Shown here: one piece after another, positions 14,368 to 23,003 of the stretch
Numbering within the stretch: the stretch's first letter is position 1
Layout: every line of letters begins with the position of its first letter
DNA from: Methylobacterium sp. J-077
GTDB taxonomy: Bacteria > Pseudomonadota > Alphaproteobacteria > Rhizobiales > Beijerinckiaceae
Assembly (NCBI RefSeq): GCF_022829365.1
Contig: NZ_JAKSYJ010000216.1
Location: 1 to 64,000 of the forward strand
Length of the DNA stretch: 64,000 bases
Reading direction: 5' to 3'
Made by a program: the position numbers and the translations under genes
The notes under the pieces: generated by a model
Seen by the model: the letters and a program-made list of their open reading frames with translations, nothing else
Told to the model about the DNA's origin: nothing
Database searches by the model: none

Positions 14368-15996
14368 ATGGCTACAGCCGCAGCCCATGCCGAGGCCCAC
14401 GAGGTCCACGACCACAAGCCGTCGTTCTTCGCCCGGTGGTTCCTGTCGACGAACCACAAGGATATCGGCACCCTCTACCTGCTCTTCGCCTTCTGCGCCG
14501 GCATGATCGGCGCGTTCCTCTCCTTCGGCATCCGGATGGAGATGGAGCAGCCGGGGCTGCAGTACTTCTCGAACCCGGCGACCTACAACGTGTTCGTCAC
14601 CGGACACGGTCTCATCATGGTGTTCTTCATGGTGATGCCGGCGCTGATCGGCGGCTTCGGCAACTGGTTCGTGCCCCTCATGATCGGCGCGCCCGACATG
14701 GCGTTCCCGCGCATGAACAACATCTCGTTCTGGCTGACCGTAGCGGGTTTCTGCTCGCTGCTGTGCTCGCTGTTCGTCGAGGGCGCTCCGGGCGCGTCCG
14801 GCGCCGGCACCGGCTGGACCGTCTATCCGCCGCTCTCCACCGCCGGCCATCCCGGCCCAGCCGTCGACTTCGCGATCTTCGCCCTGCACCTCTCGGGCGC
14901 GGGCTCGATCCTCGGGGCGATCAACTTCATCACCACGATCCTGAACATGCGCGCCCCGGGCATGACGCTGCACAAGATGCCGCTCTTCGCCTGGGCCGAG
15001 CTGGTCACCGCCTTCCTGCTGCTGCTGTCGCTGCCGGTTCTGGCGGGCGCCATCACCATGCTGCTCACCGACCGCAACTTCGGCACGACCTTCTTCGACC
15101 CGGCCGGCGGCGGCGACCCGATCCTGTACCAGCACCTGTTCTGGTTCTTCGGTCATCCCGAAGTCTACATCATGATCCTGCCGGCCTTCGGCATCGTCTC
15201 GCACATCATCTCGACCTTCTCGCGTAAGCCGGTCTTCGGTTACCTCGCGATGGCCTATGCGATGGTGGCGATCGGCGTCGTCGGCTTCGTGGTCTGGGCC
15301 CACCACATGTACACGGTCGGCCTGTCCCTGCAGACGCAGTCCTACTTCGTGTTCGCCACCATGGTGATCGCGGTCCCCACGGGCGTGAAGATCTTCTCCT
15401 GGATCGCCACGATGTGGGGCGGCTCGATCCGCTTCACCGCCGCGATGCACTGGGCGGTAGGCTTCATCTTCCTGTTCACCGTCGGCGGCGTGACCGGCGT
15501 CGTGCTCGCCAACTCGGCGGTCGATAAGTACCTGCACGACACCTACTACGTCGTCGCGCACTTCCACTACGTGCTGTCGCTGGGCGCGGTGTTCATCATC
15601 TTCGCCGGCGTCTACTACTGGTTCCCGAAGATGACCGGGCACATCATCCCGGAATGGGCCGGCAAGCTGCACTTCTGGCTGGCCTTCATCGGCGCCAATG
15701 TCCTGTTCTTCCCGATGCACTTCCTCGGGCTGGCCGGCATGCCGCGGCGTTACGCCGACTACCCGGACGCCTTCGCAGCCTGGCACAGGGTCTCGACCTA
15801 TGGCGGCCACATCTTCGGCCTGAGCATGTTCGTCTTTGTGATCGGCGTCGTGCTGGCCTTCCGCTCCAAGGAGCGGGCTGCCGACAATCCCTGGGGCGAA
15901 GGCGCCACCACCCTCGAGTGGACGCTCCCCTCCCCGCCGCCCTTCCACCAGTTCGAAACTCTGCCGCGTATCGTCGACGAGCCGGGCGCGCACTGA
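14368..15996 (+). CDS. ctaD: Cytochrome c oxidase subunit I (aa3 type)
   Basis: The haem-copper catalytic subunit that reduces oxygen to water and pumps protons. The 542-residue product has the full 12-helix core. Visible ligands include the haem a His in TGHGLIM, CuB and cross-linked Tyr in WFFGHPEVYI, the HHMY pair, and the haem a3/haem a histidines in VVAHFHYVLS. These place it in the A-type proton-pumping family. It follows ctaC closely. A strong hairpin lies just after the stop. Confidence 0.97.
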   Translation: MATAAAHAEAHEVHDHKPSFFARWFLSTNHKDIGTLYLLFAFCAGMIGAFLSFGIRMEMEQPGLQYFSNPATYNVFVTGHGLIMVFFMVMPALIGGFGNWFVPLMIGAPDMAFPRMNNISFWLTVAGFCSLLCSLFVEGAPGASGAGTGWTVYPPLSTAGHPGPAVDFAIFALHLSGAGSILGAINFITTILNMRAPGMTLHKMPLFAWAELVTAFLLLLSLPVLAGAITMLLTDRNFGTTFFDPAGGGDPILYQHLFWFFGHPEVYIMILPAFGIVSHIISTFSRKPVFGYLAMAYAMVAIGVVGFVVWAHHMYTVGLSLQTQSYFVFATMVIAVPTGVKIFSWIATMWGGSIRFTAAMHWAVGFIFLFTVGGVTGVVLANSAVDKYLHDTYYVVAHFHYVLSLGAVFIIFAGVYYWFPKMTGHIIPEWAGKLHFWLAFIGANVLFFPMHFLGLAGMPRRYADYPDAFAAWHRVSTYGGHIFGLSMFVFVIGVVLAFRSKERAADNPWGEGATTLEWTLPSPPPFHQFETLPRIVDEPGAH

Positions 15997-16004
15997 CCTG
16001 ATCC

Positions 16005-16030
16005 GCGAGGGCCGCATGAGCGGCCCTCGC
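16005..16030 (+). other. Strong hairpin after ctaD
   Basis: GCGAGGGCCGC and GCGGCCCTCGC form an 11-bp perfect stem with a 4-base ATGA loop, 8 bases after the ctaD stop. CCTTCC follows, not a T run. It may stabilise the ctaC-ctaD message or partly terminate before the assembly genes. Confidence 0.5.
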
Positions 16031-16197
16031 CCTTCCCCGGAAGCCGCGTCGGCGACTTCCCGGCAAGGGCGATGAAGACGAGCGAACCGCATGGGCCGCG
16101 TGTTCCGCTCGCACCTTCCCTTGGAACTAATCGATTTCGAAACATGACTCGGCCGTGACGCGCGTGGCCGGGCGCCGACACAACAGCGGCAGACGCG

Positions 16198-17148
16198 ATG
16201 ACGAGCCTCACGAACACGATCGGACCGGACGCTCCGGCCCCGGCCTTCACGGCCGTGGGCGGCGACGTGCCCGACTATTTCGCCCTGCTCAAGCCGCGGG
16301 TGATGGTCCTCGTCATCTTCACGGCCCTGGTCGGCATGGTCGTCTCGCAGGGGCATGTCCCGCCGGCGATCGGCGTGATCTCGCTGCTGGCCATCGCGGT
16401 CGGCGCCGGGGCATCGGGCTGCCTGAACATGTGGTGGGACGCGGATATCGACGCCGTGATGACCCGGACGGCGCAGCGCCCGATCCCGGCCGGCCGGATC
16501 TCCTCCGAGGAGGCGCTCGGCTTCGGCCTGTTCCTGTCGGTCGCCTCCGTGCTGGTGCTGGGCCTCGCCGCGAACTGGCTCGCCGCCGGGCTGCTCGCCT
16601 TCACCATCGTGTTCTACGCGGTGATCTACTCGATGTGGCTGAAGCGGGCCACCGCCCAGAACATCGTGATCGGCGGCGCCGCCGGCGCCCTGCCGCCCGT
16701 GATCGGCCAAGCGGTAGTCTCCGGCTCGGTCGGGATCGAGTCGCTGGTCCTGTTCGCGATCATCTTCATCTGGACGCCGCCGCATTTCTGGGCGCTGGCC
16801 CTGATCAAGGCCGAGGACTATGCCCGCGCCGGCATCCCGATGATGCCCAACGTCGCCGGCCCGGCCTCGACCCGCCGCCAGATCGTCTGGTACTCCGTGT
16901 TCCTCGCGCCGCTCGGCCTCGTGCCCGTGGCCCTCGGTTTCGGCGGCCTGCTCTACGCGGTGATCGGCTTGGTCGGCGGCCTCGGCATGGTGGCTTTCAG
17001 CGTCCGCGTGCTGAAGAACCGCGAGGGCGAGGCCGAGAAGCGAGCCGCCATGGGCATGTTCGGCTTCTCGATCCTCTACCTGTTCGCGCTGTTCTCGGCG
17101 CTGCTCGCCGAGCAGAGTTTCGGCCTGTTCCGGTCGGTTCTGGTTTGA
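16198..17148 (+). CDS. ctaB: Protohaem IX farnesyltransferase (haem O synthase)
   Basis: An integral membrane UbiA-type prenyltransferase that adds a farnesyl chain to haem B to give haem O, the precursor of the haem A used by subunit I. The 316-residue product has the Asp-rich metal/diphosphate motif NMWWDADIDAVMTRT and a second motif region near KAEDYARAGIPMMP, plus about eight membrane helices. It begins 201 bases after ctaD and runs directly into the coxF-like gene, so it opens the assembly half of the cluster. Confidence 0.95.
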   Translation: MTSLTNTIGPDAPAPAFTAVGGDVPDYFALLKPRVMVLVIFTALVGMVVSQGHVPPAIGVISLLAIAVGAGASGCLNMWWDADIDAVMTRTAQRPIPAGRISSEEALGFGLFLSVASVLVLGLAANWLAAGLLAFTIVFYAVIYSMWLKRATAQNIVIGGAAGALPPVIGQAVVSGSVGIESLVLFAIIFIWTPPHFWALALIKAEDYARAGIPMMPNVAGPASTRRQIVWYSVFLAPLGLVPVALGFGGLLYAVIGLVGGLGMVAFSVRVLKNREGEAEKRAAMGMFGFSILYLFALFSALLAEQSFGLFRSVLV

Positions 17149-17153
17149 GCGCC

Positions 17154-17318
17154 ATGCCGGATCCCGAGGTCCCGTATCGGCAGCTTACCCCCGCGGAAGA
17201 GGCGCGCCGGCGGAAGCGTTCGATCGCGATCGCCCTGGCGCTGGGGGCCTGGGTGTTGCTGTTCTTCGTGCTGACGATCGTCAAGCTCGGCCCGCAGATC
17301 CTCAGCCGTCCGCTCTGA
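17154..17318 (+). CDS. CoxF-like small membrane protein of the oxidase cluster
   Basis: A 54-residue protein starting at the ATG at 17154, 5 bases after the ctaB stop and 9 bases before the ctaG start. It has a charged N-terminus (LTPAEEARRRKRS) followed by one membrane helix (IAIALALGAWVLLFFVLTIV). Small single-helix proteins of this type, called CoxF, occur between ctaB and ctaG in rhizobia and relatives. Its exact role in oxidase assembly is not established. Tight spacing supports that it is translated. Confidence 0.8.
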   Translation: MPDPEVPYRQLTPAEEARRRKRSIAIALALGAWVLLFFVLTIVKLGPQILSRPL

Positions 17319-17327
17319 GGGATCCCG

Positions 17328-17939
17328 ATGACCACATCCCGTCCCGATCCCAACCGCGGCGCCCGACGGACGGCGCTCGCCTGCGCCGGCCTCGCGGTCG
17401 GCATGGTTGGCCTCGCGTTTGCGTCGGTGCCGCTCTACGACGCCTTCTGCAAGGCGACTGGCTATGACGGCACGCCGCGCCAAGGTCCTGCCCTGGCGAG
17501 CACGGCGGCCCGCGCCGACGACAGCATGGTCGTCCATTTCGACACCAACGTCGCGCCGGGCCTGCCCTGGAAGTTCGCCCCCGAGGCGAACAGCGTCGAG
17601 GCGAAGCTCGGTGAGACCAAGACGGTCTTCTTCCGGGTCCAGAACACCGGAACCAAGCCGTCCACCGGCGTGGCGACCTTCAACGTCCAGCCCGGCCTGA
17701 TGGGCGGCTACTTCGTCAAGATCGCCTGCTTCTGCTTCAACGAGCAGACGCTGCAGCCGGGCGAGACGCTCGACGTGCCGGTGGTGTTCTATGTCGACCC
17801 GGCGGTGCGGGACGATTCGAACACCGCCCATCTCACCGAGATGACGTTGTCCTATACCTATTTCGCCTCGAAGAACGGCCAGCCGGTGAGCGCGGCGGTC
17901 GCGACCACAGGGGCTTCGGGCACGAAGCGCGATTTCTGA
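17328..17939 (+). CDS. ctaG: Cytochrome c oxidase assembly factor CtaG (Cox11 type)
   Basis: A membrane-anchored copper chaperone that delivers copper to the CuB site of subunit I. The 203-residue product has one N-terminal membrane helix (residues 14-35) and a periplasmic beta domain. It has the family signature FYVDP and the copper-binding CFCFNEQ motif near residue 127. A further conserved Cys is in YDAFCKATGY. Both ends are closely packed with oxidase assembly genes. Confidence 0.95.
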   Translation: MTTSRPDPNRGARRTALACAGLAVGMVGLAFASVPLYDAFCKATGYDGTPRQGPALASTAARADDSMVVHFDTNVAPGLPWKFAPEANSVEAKLGETKTVFFRVQNTGTKPSTGVATFNVQPGLMGGYFVKIACFCFNEQTLQPGETLDVPVVFYVDPAVRDDSNTAHLTEMTLSYTYFASKNGQPVSAAVATTGASGTKRDF

Positions 17940-18080
17940 TCGCGACCGCGTGACAACGGAGGTCGGCACCGACTAAGTGTGCGGACAAGCTTGGGCGCTT
18001 TTTATCCAGCGCCCAGCCAAGAGCGATCAGGCCGGATGCCGGGAACGGCGCGGGGCGTCAGGGTGAGGAGCGACGGGACG

Positions 18081-18941
18081 ATGGCCGAGGCGCACGCCAA
18101 GAATCACGATTTCCATATTCTTAACCCGAGTCCATGGCCGCTGATCGGGGCCTTCTCGGGCTTCCTGATGGCCTTCGGCGCCGTGTTCTGGATGAAGAGC
18201 CTCCAGATCGGCACCCTGACCCCGGGGCCCTACATCTTCGGCCTTGGCGCCATCGGCGTGCTCTACACCATGTTCTCCTGGTGGAAGGACGTGGCGCACG
18301 AGGCCAATTCGGGCGACCACACCCGCGTCGTCCAGCTCCATCACCGCTACGGCATGATGATGTTCATTGCCTCCGAGGTGATGTTCTTCGTGGCGTGGTT
18401 CTGGGCCTATTTCGAGGCAGCGCTTTACACGGCCGACCCGATCCAGGCCTCCCGGGTCGAGTTCACCGGCGGGGTCTGGCCGCCGAAGGGCATCGAGGCG
18501 TTCGATCCCTGGCACCTGCCCCTACTCAACACGCTGATCCTGTTGACCTCCGGCACCACCGTGACGTGGGCCCACCACGCCCTGCTGCACGGCGACCGCA
18601 AGGGCCTGAAATACGGCCTTTGGCTGACGATCGTCCTGGGCGTGCTATTCACCGCCTGCCAGGCCTATGAGTACAGCCACGCCGAATTCGGGTTCGCGGG
18701 CAGCATCTATTCCTCGACCTTCTTCATGGCGACGGGCTTCCACGGCGCCCACGTCATCATCGGCACCATCTTCCTGGCGGTGTGCCTGTTCCGCGCCTAT
18801 GCCGGCCAGTTCACCCCGCGCCAGCATCTCGGCTTCGAGTTCGCCGCCTGGTACTGGCACTTCGTCGACGTGGTCTGGCTGTTCCTGTTCGCCGCGATCT
18901 ATGTCTGGGGCTCGGGCGTCTTCCACGGCGCGGCTCACTGA
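18081..18941 (+). CDS. ctaE: Cytochrome c oxidase subunit III
   Basis: The third core membrane subunit of the aa3 oxidase, which keeps the proton uptake path active. The 286-residue product has seven predicted helices and the conserved ASEVMFFVAWFWAYFEAAL, TGFHGAHVI and YWHFVDVVWLFLF segments. The ATG at 18081 is chosen over in-frame starts 14-34 codons upstream because GAGGAG lies just before it and the product MAEAHAKNHDFH has the family start. A textbook terminator follows. Confidence 0.95.
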   Translation: MAEAHAKNHDFHILNPSPWPLIGAFSGFLMAFGAVFWMKSLQIGTLTPGPYIFGLGAIGVLYTMFSWWKDVAHEANSGDHTRVVQLHHRYGMMMFIASEVMFFVAWFWAYFEAALYTADPIQASRVEFTGGVWPPKGIEAFDPWHLPLLNTLILLTSGTTVTWAHHALLHGDRKGLKYGLWLTIVLGVLFTACQAYEYSHAEFGFAGSIYSSTFFMATGFHGAHVIIGTIFLAVCLFRAYAGQFTPRQHLGFEFAAWYWHFVDVVWLFLFAAIYVWGSGVFHGAAH

Positions 18942-18978
18942 AGGTCCATATCCCGCCCTCGCAGGGCGGACCGGTGAG

Positions 18979-19002
18979 AGGGCGGCTTCGGCCGCCCTTT
19001 TT
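18979..19002 (+). terminator. Rho-independent terminator after ctaE
   Basis: AGGGCGGC and GCCGCCCT pair perfectly around a TTCG tetraloop and run into TTTTT. It lies 37 bases after the ctaE stop and probably ends the main oxidase transcript, leaving the DUF983 and surf1 genes at lower or separate expression. Confidence 0.85.
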
Positions 19003-19092
19003 CGTGTCCGACTCGATGCGAATCCCCATATCGATAGGGACGGCCGGGCAGCGGCGCGCATGCGGCTTCCCGGGCCGGTCTGGAGTGACCAC

Positions 19093-19467
19093 GTGGACCA
19101 ACGAACCTATCCGCAACCACCGCCCGTCCCGACGGGCCTGCGCGGCCGCTGCCCGCGCTGCGGCGAAGGCCATCTATTCAAGGGCTACCTGACCCTGCGC
19201 CCGTCCTGCGAGGCCTGCGAACTCGACTATACGAGCTTCGATTCGGCGGACGGGCCGGCCTTCTTCGTCATGTCCATCGTCGGCCTGCTGGTGGTCGGCC
19301 TGGCCCTGTGGCTGGAAATCACCTACGAGCCGCCGATCTGGGTCCATGCACTGGTCGCCGGCACCCTGTCGATCGGCCTGAGCCTGATCCTGGTGCGCCC
19401 GCTCAAGGGCATGCTGATCGCCCTCCAGTACAGCAACAAGGCCGAGCAGGGACGCTTCGAGCAGTGA
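19093..19467 (+). CDS. DUF983 family membrane protein
   Basis: A 124-residue protein with an N-terminal zinc-ribbon-like pair of CxxC motifs (CPRCGEGHLF and CEACELDY), then two membrane helices (FFVMSIVGLLVVGLAL and ALVAGTLSIGLSLILV). Genes of this family recur next to ctaE and surf1 in alphaproteobacteria. The molecular role is unknown. Start: the GTG at 19093 has GGAG 7 bases ahead; an ATG at 19060 is possible but lacks one. The stop overlaps the surf1 start (GTGA). Confidence 0.8.
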   Translation: MDQRTYPQPPPVPTGLRGRCPRCGEGHLFKGYLTLRPSCEACELDYTSFDSADGPAFFVMSIVGLLVVGLALWLEITYEPPIWVHALVAGTLSIGLSLILVRPLKGMLIALQYSNKAEQGRFEQ

Positions 19468-20234
19468 TCCGTACCACGCCGCGTGCAGCCGCCTGGCGCG
19501 ATCTCGTCGCGCCCGGTCTCGCGACCCTGATCGCGCTGGCGATTCTGGTAAGCCTCGGGATTTGGCAGATCGAGCGCAAGGTCTGGAAGGAAGACCTGAT
19601 CGACCGGATCGTCCGGCAGACCCGGGCCGAGCCGGTGGCGCCGCCCGCGCCCGAAGCCTGGGATCCCGGCCGGGACGAGTTCCGCCATGTCCGCGTGGCC
19701 GGCCGCTTCGCCAACGATCGCGAGACGCTGGTCCACGGCCTGGCCGCCGGCGAGACGCCCGGCCGGGCGCTGCAGGGCTATTACGTGATCACGCCGCTGC
19801 TGCGGGCGGAGGGCGGCACGGTCCTGATCAACCGCGGCTTCGTGCCGACCGAGTTGAAGGCACAGGCGGATCGCCGGGACGGCCTGATCGAAGGGCCGAC
19901 CACGGTCACCGGGATCCTGCGCGCCAGCGAGCCGCGGGGGATGTTCGTCCCGGAGGCGGATCCGGTACGCGGCGAGTGGTTCAACCGCGATGTCGCGGGC
20001 ATCGCCGCCGCACGCGGGATCGCCGATGCGGCGCCCTACCTGATCGAGGCCGATGCCGGACCGGGCCGGGCCACGTGGCCGCAGGGCGGCCAGTTGAAGG
20101 TCGATATCCCCAACAACCACCTGCAATATGCTTTCACGTGGTTCGCCTTGGCGGCCTGCCTGATCGGCGTCTTCGGTGTGTTCGCCTATCGCCGCCTGCA
20201 CGATTCGCACACGGCGCCCACAGGAAAAGAATAA
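19464..20234 (+). CDS. SURF1 family cytochrome oxidase biogenesis protein
   Basis: A membrane protein that helps insert haem A into subunit I. The 256-residue product has a helix near each end (LATLIALAILVSLGIWQIERK and FALAACLIGVFGVFAYRR) and the conserved GIWQ, VLINRGFVP and FTWFALA blocks. It starts with GTG inside the DUF983 stop (GTGA overlap), a sign of translational coupling. Last gene of the oxidase cluster. Confidence 0.92.
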   Translation: MIRTTPRAAAWRDLVAPGLATLIALAILVSLGIWQIERKVWKEDLIDRIVRQTRAEPVAPPAPEAWDPGRDEFRHVRVAGRFANDRETLVHGLAAGETPGRALQGYYVITPLLRAEGGTVLINRGFVPTELKAQADRRDGLIEGPTTVTGILRASEPRGMFVPEADPVRGEWFNRDVAGIAAARGIADAAPYLIEADAGPGRATWPQGGQLKVDIPNNHLQYAFTWFALAACLIGVFGVFAYRRLHDSHTAPTGKE

Positions 20235-20277
20235 ACTCGCATTCGACGCCGGGCGGCGCAGAAGAATGCGGCTCGGC

Positions 20278-20294
20278 TGCCGTTTAAAACGGCA
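20278..20294. promoter_or_regulatory. 17-bp perfect palindrome upstream of sfnG
   Basis: TGCCGTTT and AAACGGCA flank a single A. It lies 44 bases after surf1 and about 145 bases before the sfnG start. It could be an operator for the sfn genes or a weak hairpin after surf1. No T run follows in the plus direction, which favours a protein binding site. Confidence 0.35.
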
Positions 20295-20440
20295 TCGCGT
20301 TCCTTTGACCTGTGGTGGCCGAGCCGGAATACTTTGCGTGTTCCTGAGCGGTTGCGCAAGTCTGCATCTTGTATTCAGTTTGCCGCGATCCTTTGACGAC
20401 GCCGCGGAGCAACGATTCCGCGCGAACGAGGTAGCGCGCC

Positions 20441-21556
20441 ATGACCGTCCGTTTCGTAGAAGACACGTCGCCTGATCCGATCCGCTTCGCCTACTGGGTG
20501 CCCAACGTCTCGGGCGGCCTCGTGATCAGCAAGATCCCGCAGCGCACGAGCTGGGACGCCAATTACAACCGCCGCCTGGCGCAGATCGCCGAGGAATCAG
20601 GCTTCGACTACGCGCTGACGCAGATCCGGTTCACCGCGGGCTACGGCGCCGAGTACCAGCACGAATCGGTGGCGTTCAGTCACGCGCTGCTGGCTGCGAC
20701 CTCCCGGATCAAGGTGATCGCCGCGATCCTGCCCGGCCCCTGGAATCCGACGCTCGCGGCCAAGCAGGTGGCCACCATCTCGCAGCTCACCGGCGGCCGG
20801 ATCGCCGTCAACATCGTCTCCGGCTGGTTCTCGGGCGAGTTCCGGGCGATCGGCGAGCCATGGCTCGACCATGACGAGCGCTATCGCCGGTCGGAAGAGT
20901 TCATCCGCAGCCTGAGGGGGATCTGGACCCAGGACAACTTCACCTTCCGCGGCGATTTCTACCGCTACACGGACTACACCCTGAAACCGAAGCCGGCCGA
21001 TCCGCTCCCGGAGATCTTTCAGGGCGGCTCGTCCCGGGCGGCGCGCGACATGGCGGCCCGGGTGTCCGATTGGTATTTCACCAACGGTAACACGCCGGAG
21101 AACATCCGCGTCCAGGTCGACGACATTCGCGCGAAGGCCGCCGAGAGCGGCAACCGCCCGCGCATCGGCGTGAACGCCTTCGTGATCGCCCGCGACACCG
21201 AGGAGGAGGCCCGCGCCGTCCTTCAGGAGATCATCGACCAAGCCGATCCCGACGCGGTGAAGGCGTTCGGCCACGAGGTGAAGAATGCCGGCAAGGCCTC
21301 GCCCGAGGGCGAAGGCAACTGGGCCAAGTCGAGCTTCACCGACCTGGTCCAGTACAACGACGGCTTCAAGACCAACCTGATCGGCACGCCGGACCAGATC
21401 GCCGAGCGGATCCTCGCGCTCAAGGATGCCGGGGCCGATCTCGCGCTGCTGGCGTTCCTGCATTTTCAGGAGGAGGTCGCGTATTTCGGCGCCCACGTGA
21501 TCCCGCGGGTCCGTGCGCTGGAAGCCGCGCGCGAGAAGCGCGCCGAGGCGGCCTGA
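20441..21556 (+). CDS. sfnG: Dimethyl sulfone monooxygenase, LLM flavin-dependent (SfnG)
   Basis: A luciferase-like FMNH2-dependent monooxygenase that converts dimethyl sulfone to methanesulfinate, opening a route to sulfur for growth without sulfate. The 371-residue TIM-barrel protein matches the SfnG subgroup: FAYWVPNVSGGLVISKIPQ at the N-terminus, NIVSGWFSGEF, HDERYRRSEEF and EIFQGGSS. GAGG precedes the ATG. It is followed by sfnB at 46 bases. A separate FMN reductase is needed and none is in the window. Confidence 0.88.
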   Translation: MTVRFVEDTSPDPIRFAYWVPNVSGGLVISKIPQRTSWDANYNRRLAQIAEESGFDYALTQIRFTAGYGAEYQHESVAFSHALLAATSRIKVIAAILPGPWNPTLAAKQVATISQLTGGRIAVNIVSGWFSGEFRAIGEPWLDHDERYRRSEEFIRSLRGIWTQDNFTFRGDFYRYTDYTLKPKPADPLPEIFQGGSSRAARDMAARVSDWYFTNGNTPENIRVQVDDIRAKAAESGNRPRIGVNAFVIARDTEEEARAVLQEIIDQADPDAVKAFGHEVKNAGKASPEGEGNWAKSSFTDLVQYNDGFKTNLIGTPDQIAERILALKDAGADLALLAFLHFQEEVAYFGAHVIPRVRALEAAREKRAEAA

Positions 21557-21602
21557 TCGCCGCCTGCAATCTCATAACAACCCTGCCCTATCGGAGTGAG
21601 CC

Positions 21603-22859
21603 ATGAACATCGCCGTCGATGCGCGCACGCTCGACACGCAGCCACGCCAGGGCCTGCCCGGGCCGGCGCGGCCGCCTGCCCCCGCCCATGTGATCCGTGA
21701 CGATGCCGAGGCGCTGGCAGTGGCCCACCGCCTCGCCGCGGAGTTCCGGCTCGGTGCCTCCGAGCGCGACCGGACCCATGCCCGGCCCCTGGCGGAGCTC
21801 GATGGCTTCTCCCAGAGCGGCCTGTGGTCGATCAACGTGCCCAAGGCCTATGGCGGCCCGGAGGTCTCCTACAAGACCCTGGCGCAGGTCATCGCGATCA
21901 TCTCGGCGGCCGATCCGGCGATCGGGCAGATTTCGCAGAACCATCTGGGGATCGTGGCGGCGATCCGGACGGTTTCGGACGAGCCGCAGAAGCGGCTGCT
22001 GTTCGGGGAGGTCCTGCGCGGCACCCGGTTCGGCAACGCCTTCTCCGAGCGGGGGACCAAGCGCGCCGCCGATTTCGACACGCGGTTCACCGATCACGGC
22101 GACCACGTGCGCGTGCGCGGCCAGAAGTTCTACGCGTCCGGGGCGCTCCTGGCGCATCTGGTGCCGATCGTCGCCCTCGATGCCGAGCGGCGGGCCTGGT
22201 ACGCCATCGCCGAGCGGGACGCTCCGGGGCTCACGGTGATCGACGACTGGTCCAGCTTCGGCCAGCGTGGCACGGCGAGCGGCACGGTGCTGATCGAGGA
22301 TGTCCGGGTCGAGAAGACCCACCTGGTGCCGGCCTGGAGGGGCTACGAGGCGCCGAGCGCGGACGGGGCGATCTTCCAGATCATCCAGGCGGCGGTCGAT
22401 GCCGGCATCGGCCGCGAGGCCCTGGACGATACGATCCGGTTCGTGCGCGAGAAGGCGCGGCCCTGGATCGATAGCGGGCAGGAGCGCGCCTCGGAGGATC
22501 CCTACACGATCCAGGCGATCGGCGACCTCACCATCCGCCAGCACGCCGCGGAAGCGCTGCTCGACAAGGCCGGGCTGGCCCTAGACGCGGCGGTGGCGCA
22601 GCCGGATGCGGAGAGCGTCGCCGCCGCGCAGCTCGCCGTCGCCGAGGCGAAGGTGCTGACCACCGACATCGCCCTGGCGGCCTCCAGCAAGCTATTTGAA
22701 CTCTCCGGTACCCGCTCGACGCTCGCCGCCGAGAACCTCGACCGGCACTGGCGCAATGCCCGGACCCACACCCTGCACGATCCGGTCCGGTGGAAGGTCG
22801 CCATCATCGGCAACCACGCGCTGAACGGCGTCGCGCCGCCGTTCCACGCCTGGAGCTGA
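21603..22859 (+). CDS. sfnB: SfnB family sulfur acquisition oxidoreductase (acyl-CoA dehydrogenase fold)
   Basis: A 418-residue flavoprotein of the acyl-CoA dehydrogenase superfamily, of the branch that includes SfnB and DszC/SoxC-like monooxygenases. The N-terminal helical domain contains GLWSINVPKAYGGPEVSY, the beta domain GNAFSERGTKRA and RVRGQKFYASGALLAH, and the C-terminal helix bundle ends TLHDPVRWK. GGAGTGA precedes the ATG. Placed directly after sfnG, it probably handles organosulfur compounds under sulfur limitation. The exact substrate is not proven. Confidence 0.85.
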   Translation: MNIAVDARTLDTQPRQGLPGPARPPAPAHVIRDDAEALAVAHRLAAEFRLGASERDRTHARPLAELDGFSQSGLWSINVPKAYGGPEVSYKTLAQVIAIISAADPAIGQISQNHLGIVAAIRTVSDEPQKRLLFGEVLRGTRFGNAFSERGTKRAADFDTRFTDHGDHVRVRGQKFYASGALLAHLVPIVALDAERRAWYAIAERDAPGLTVIDDWSSFGQRGTASGTVLIEDVRVEKTHLVPAWRGYEAPSADGAIFQIIQAAVDAGIGREALDDTIRFVREKARPWIDSGQERASEDPYTIQAIGDLTIRQHAAEALLDKAGLALDAAVAQPDAESVAAAQLAVAEAKVLTTDIALAASSKLFELSGTRSTLAAENLDRHWRNARTHTLHDPVRWKVAIIGNHALNGVAPPFHAWS

Positions 22860-23003
22860 AGGGCCATCCCGAAGGCCGGCTGTCGGCGTTCGGAAGACAA
22901 TGACGTCCCATCAAAGCCCCGAGGCGGCGTGCTGGATCCGAATGCCGGGACGCCGCTTCCCGTGCAGTCCGAGGCCAGCTCGTGCCGCCGAGTGCCGTTG
23001 GGT

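Noticed and set aside
14239..16785. A very long open frame on the minus strand across ctaC, ctaD and ctaB (about 848 codons).
   Set aside because: It is antisense to well-recognised oxidase genes, its sequence is Asp/His/Arg-rich low-complexity text typical of GC-rich shadow frames, and it has no domain.
20295..20440. A sigma-54 promoter was looked for before sfnG because sfn genes in Pseudomonas use one.
   Set aside because: No GG and GC pair with the required 10-base spacing was found in this segment.
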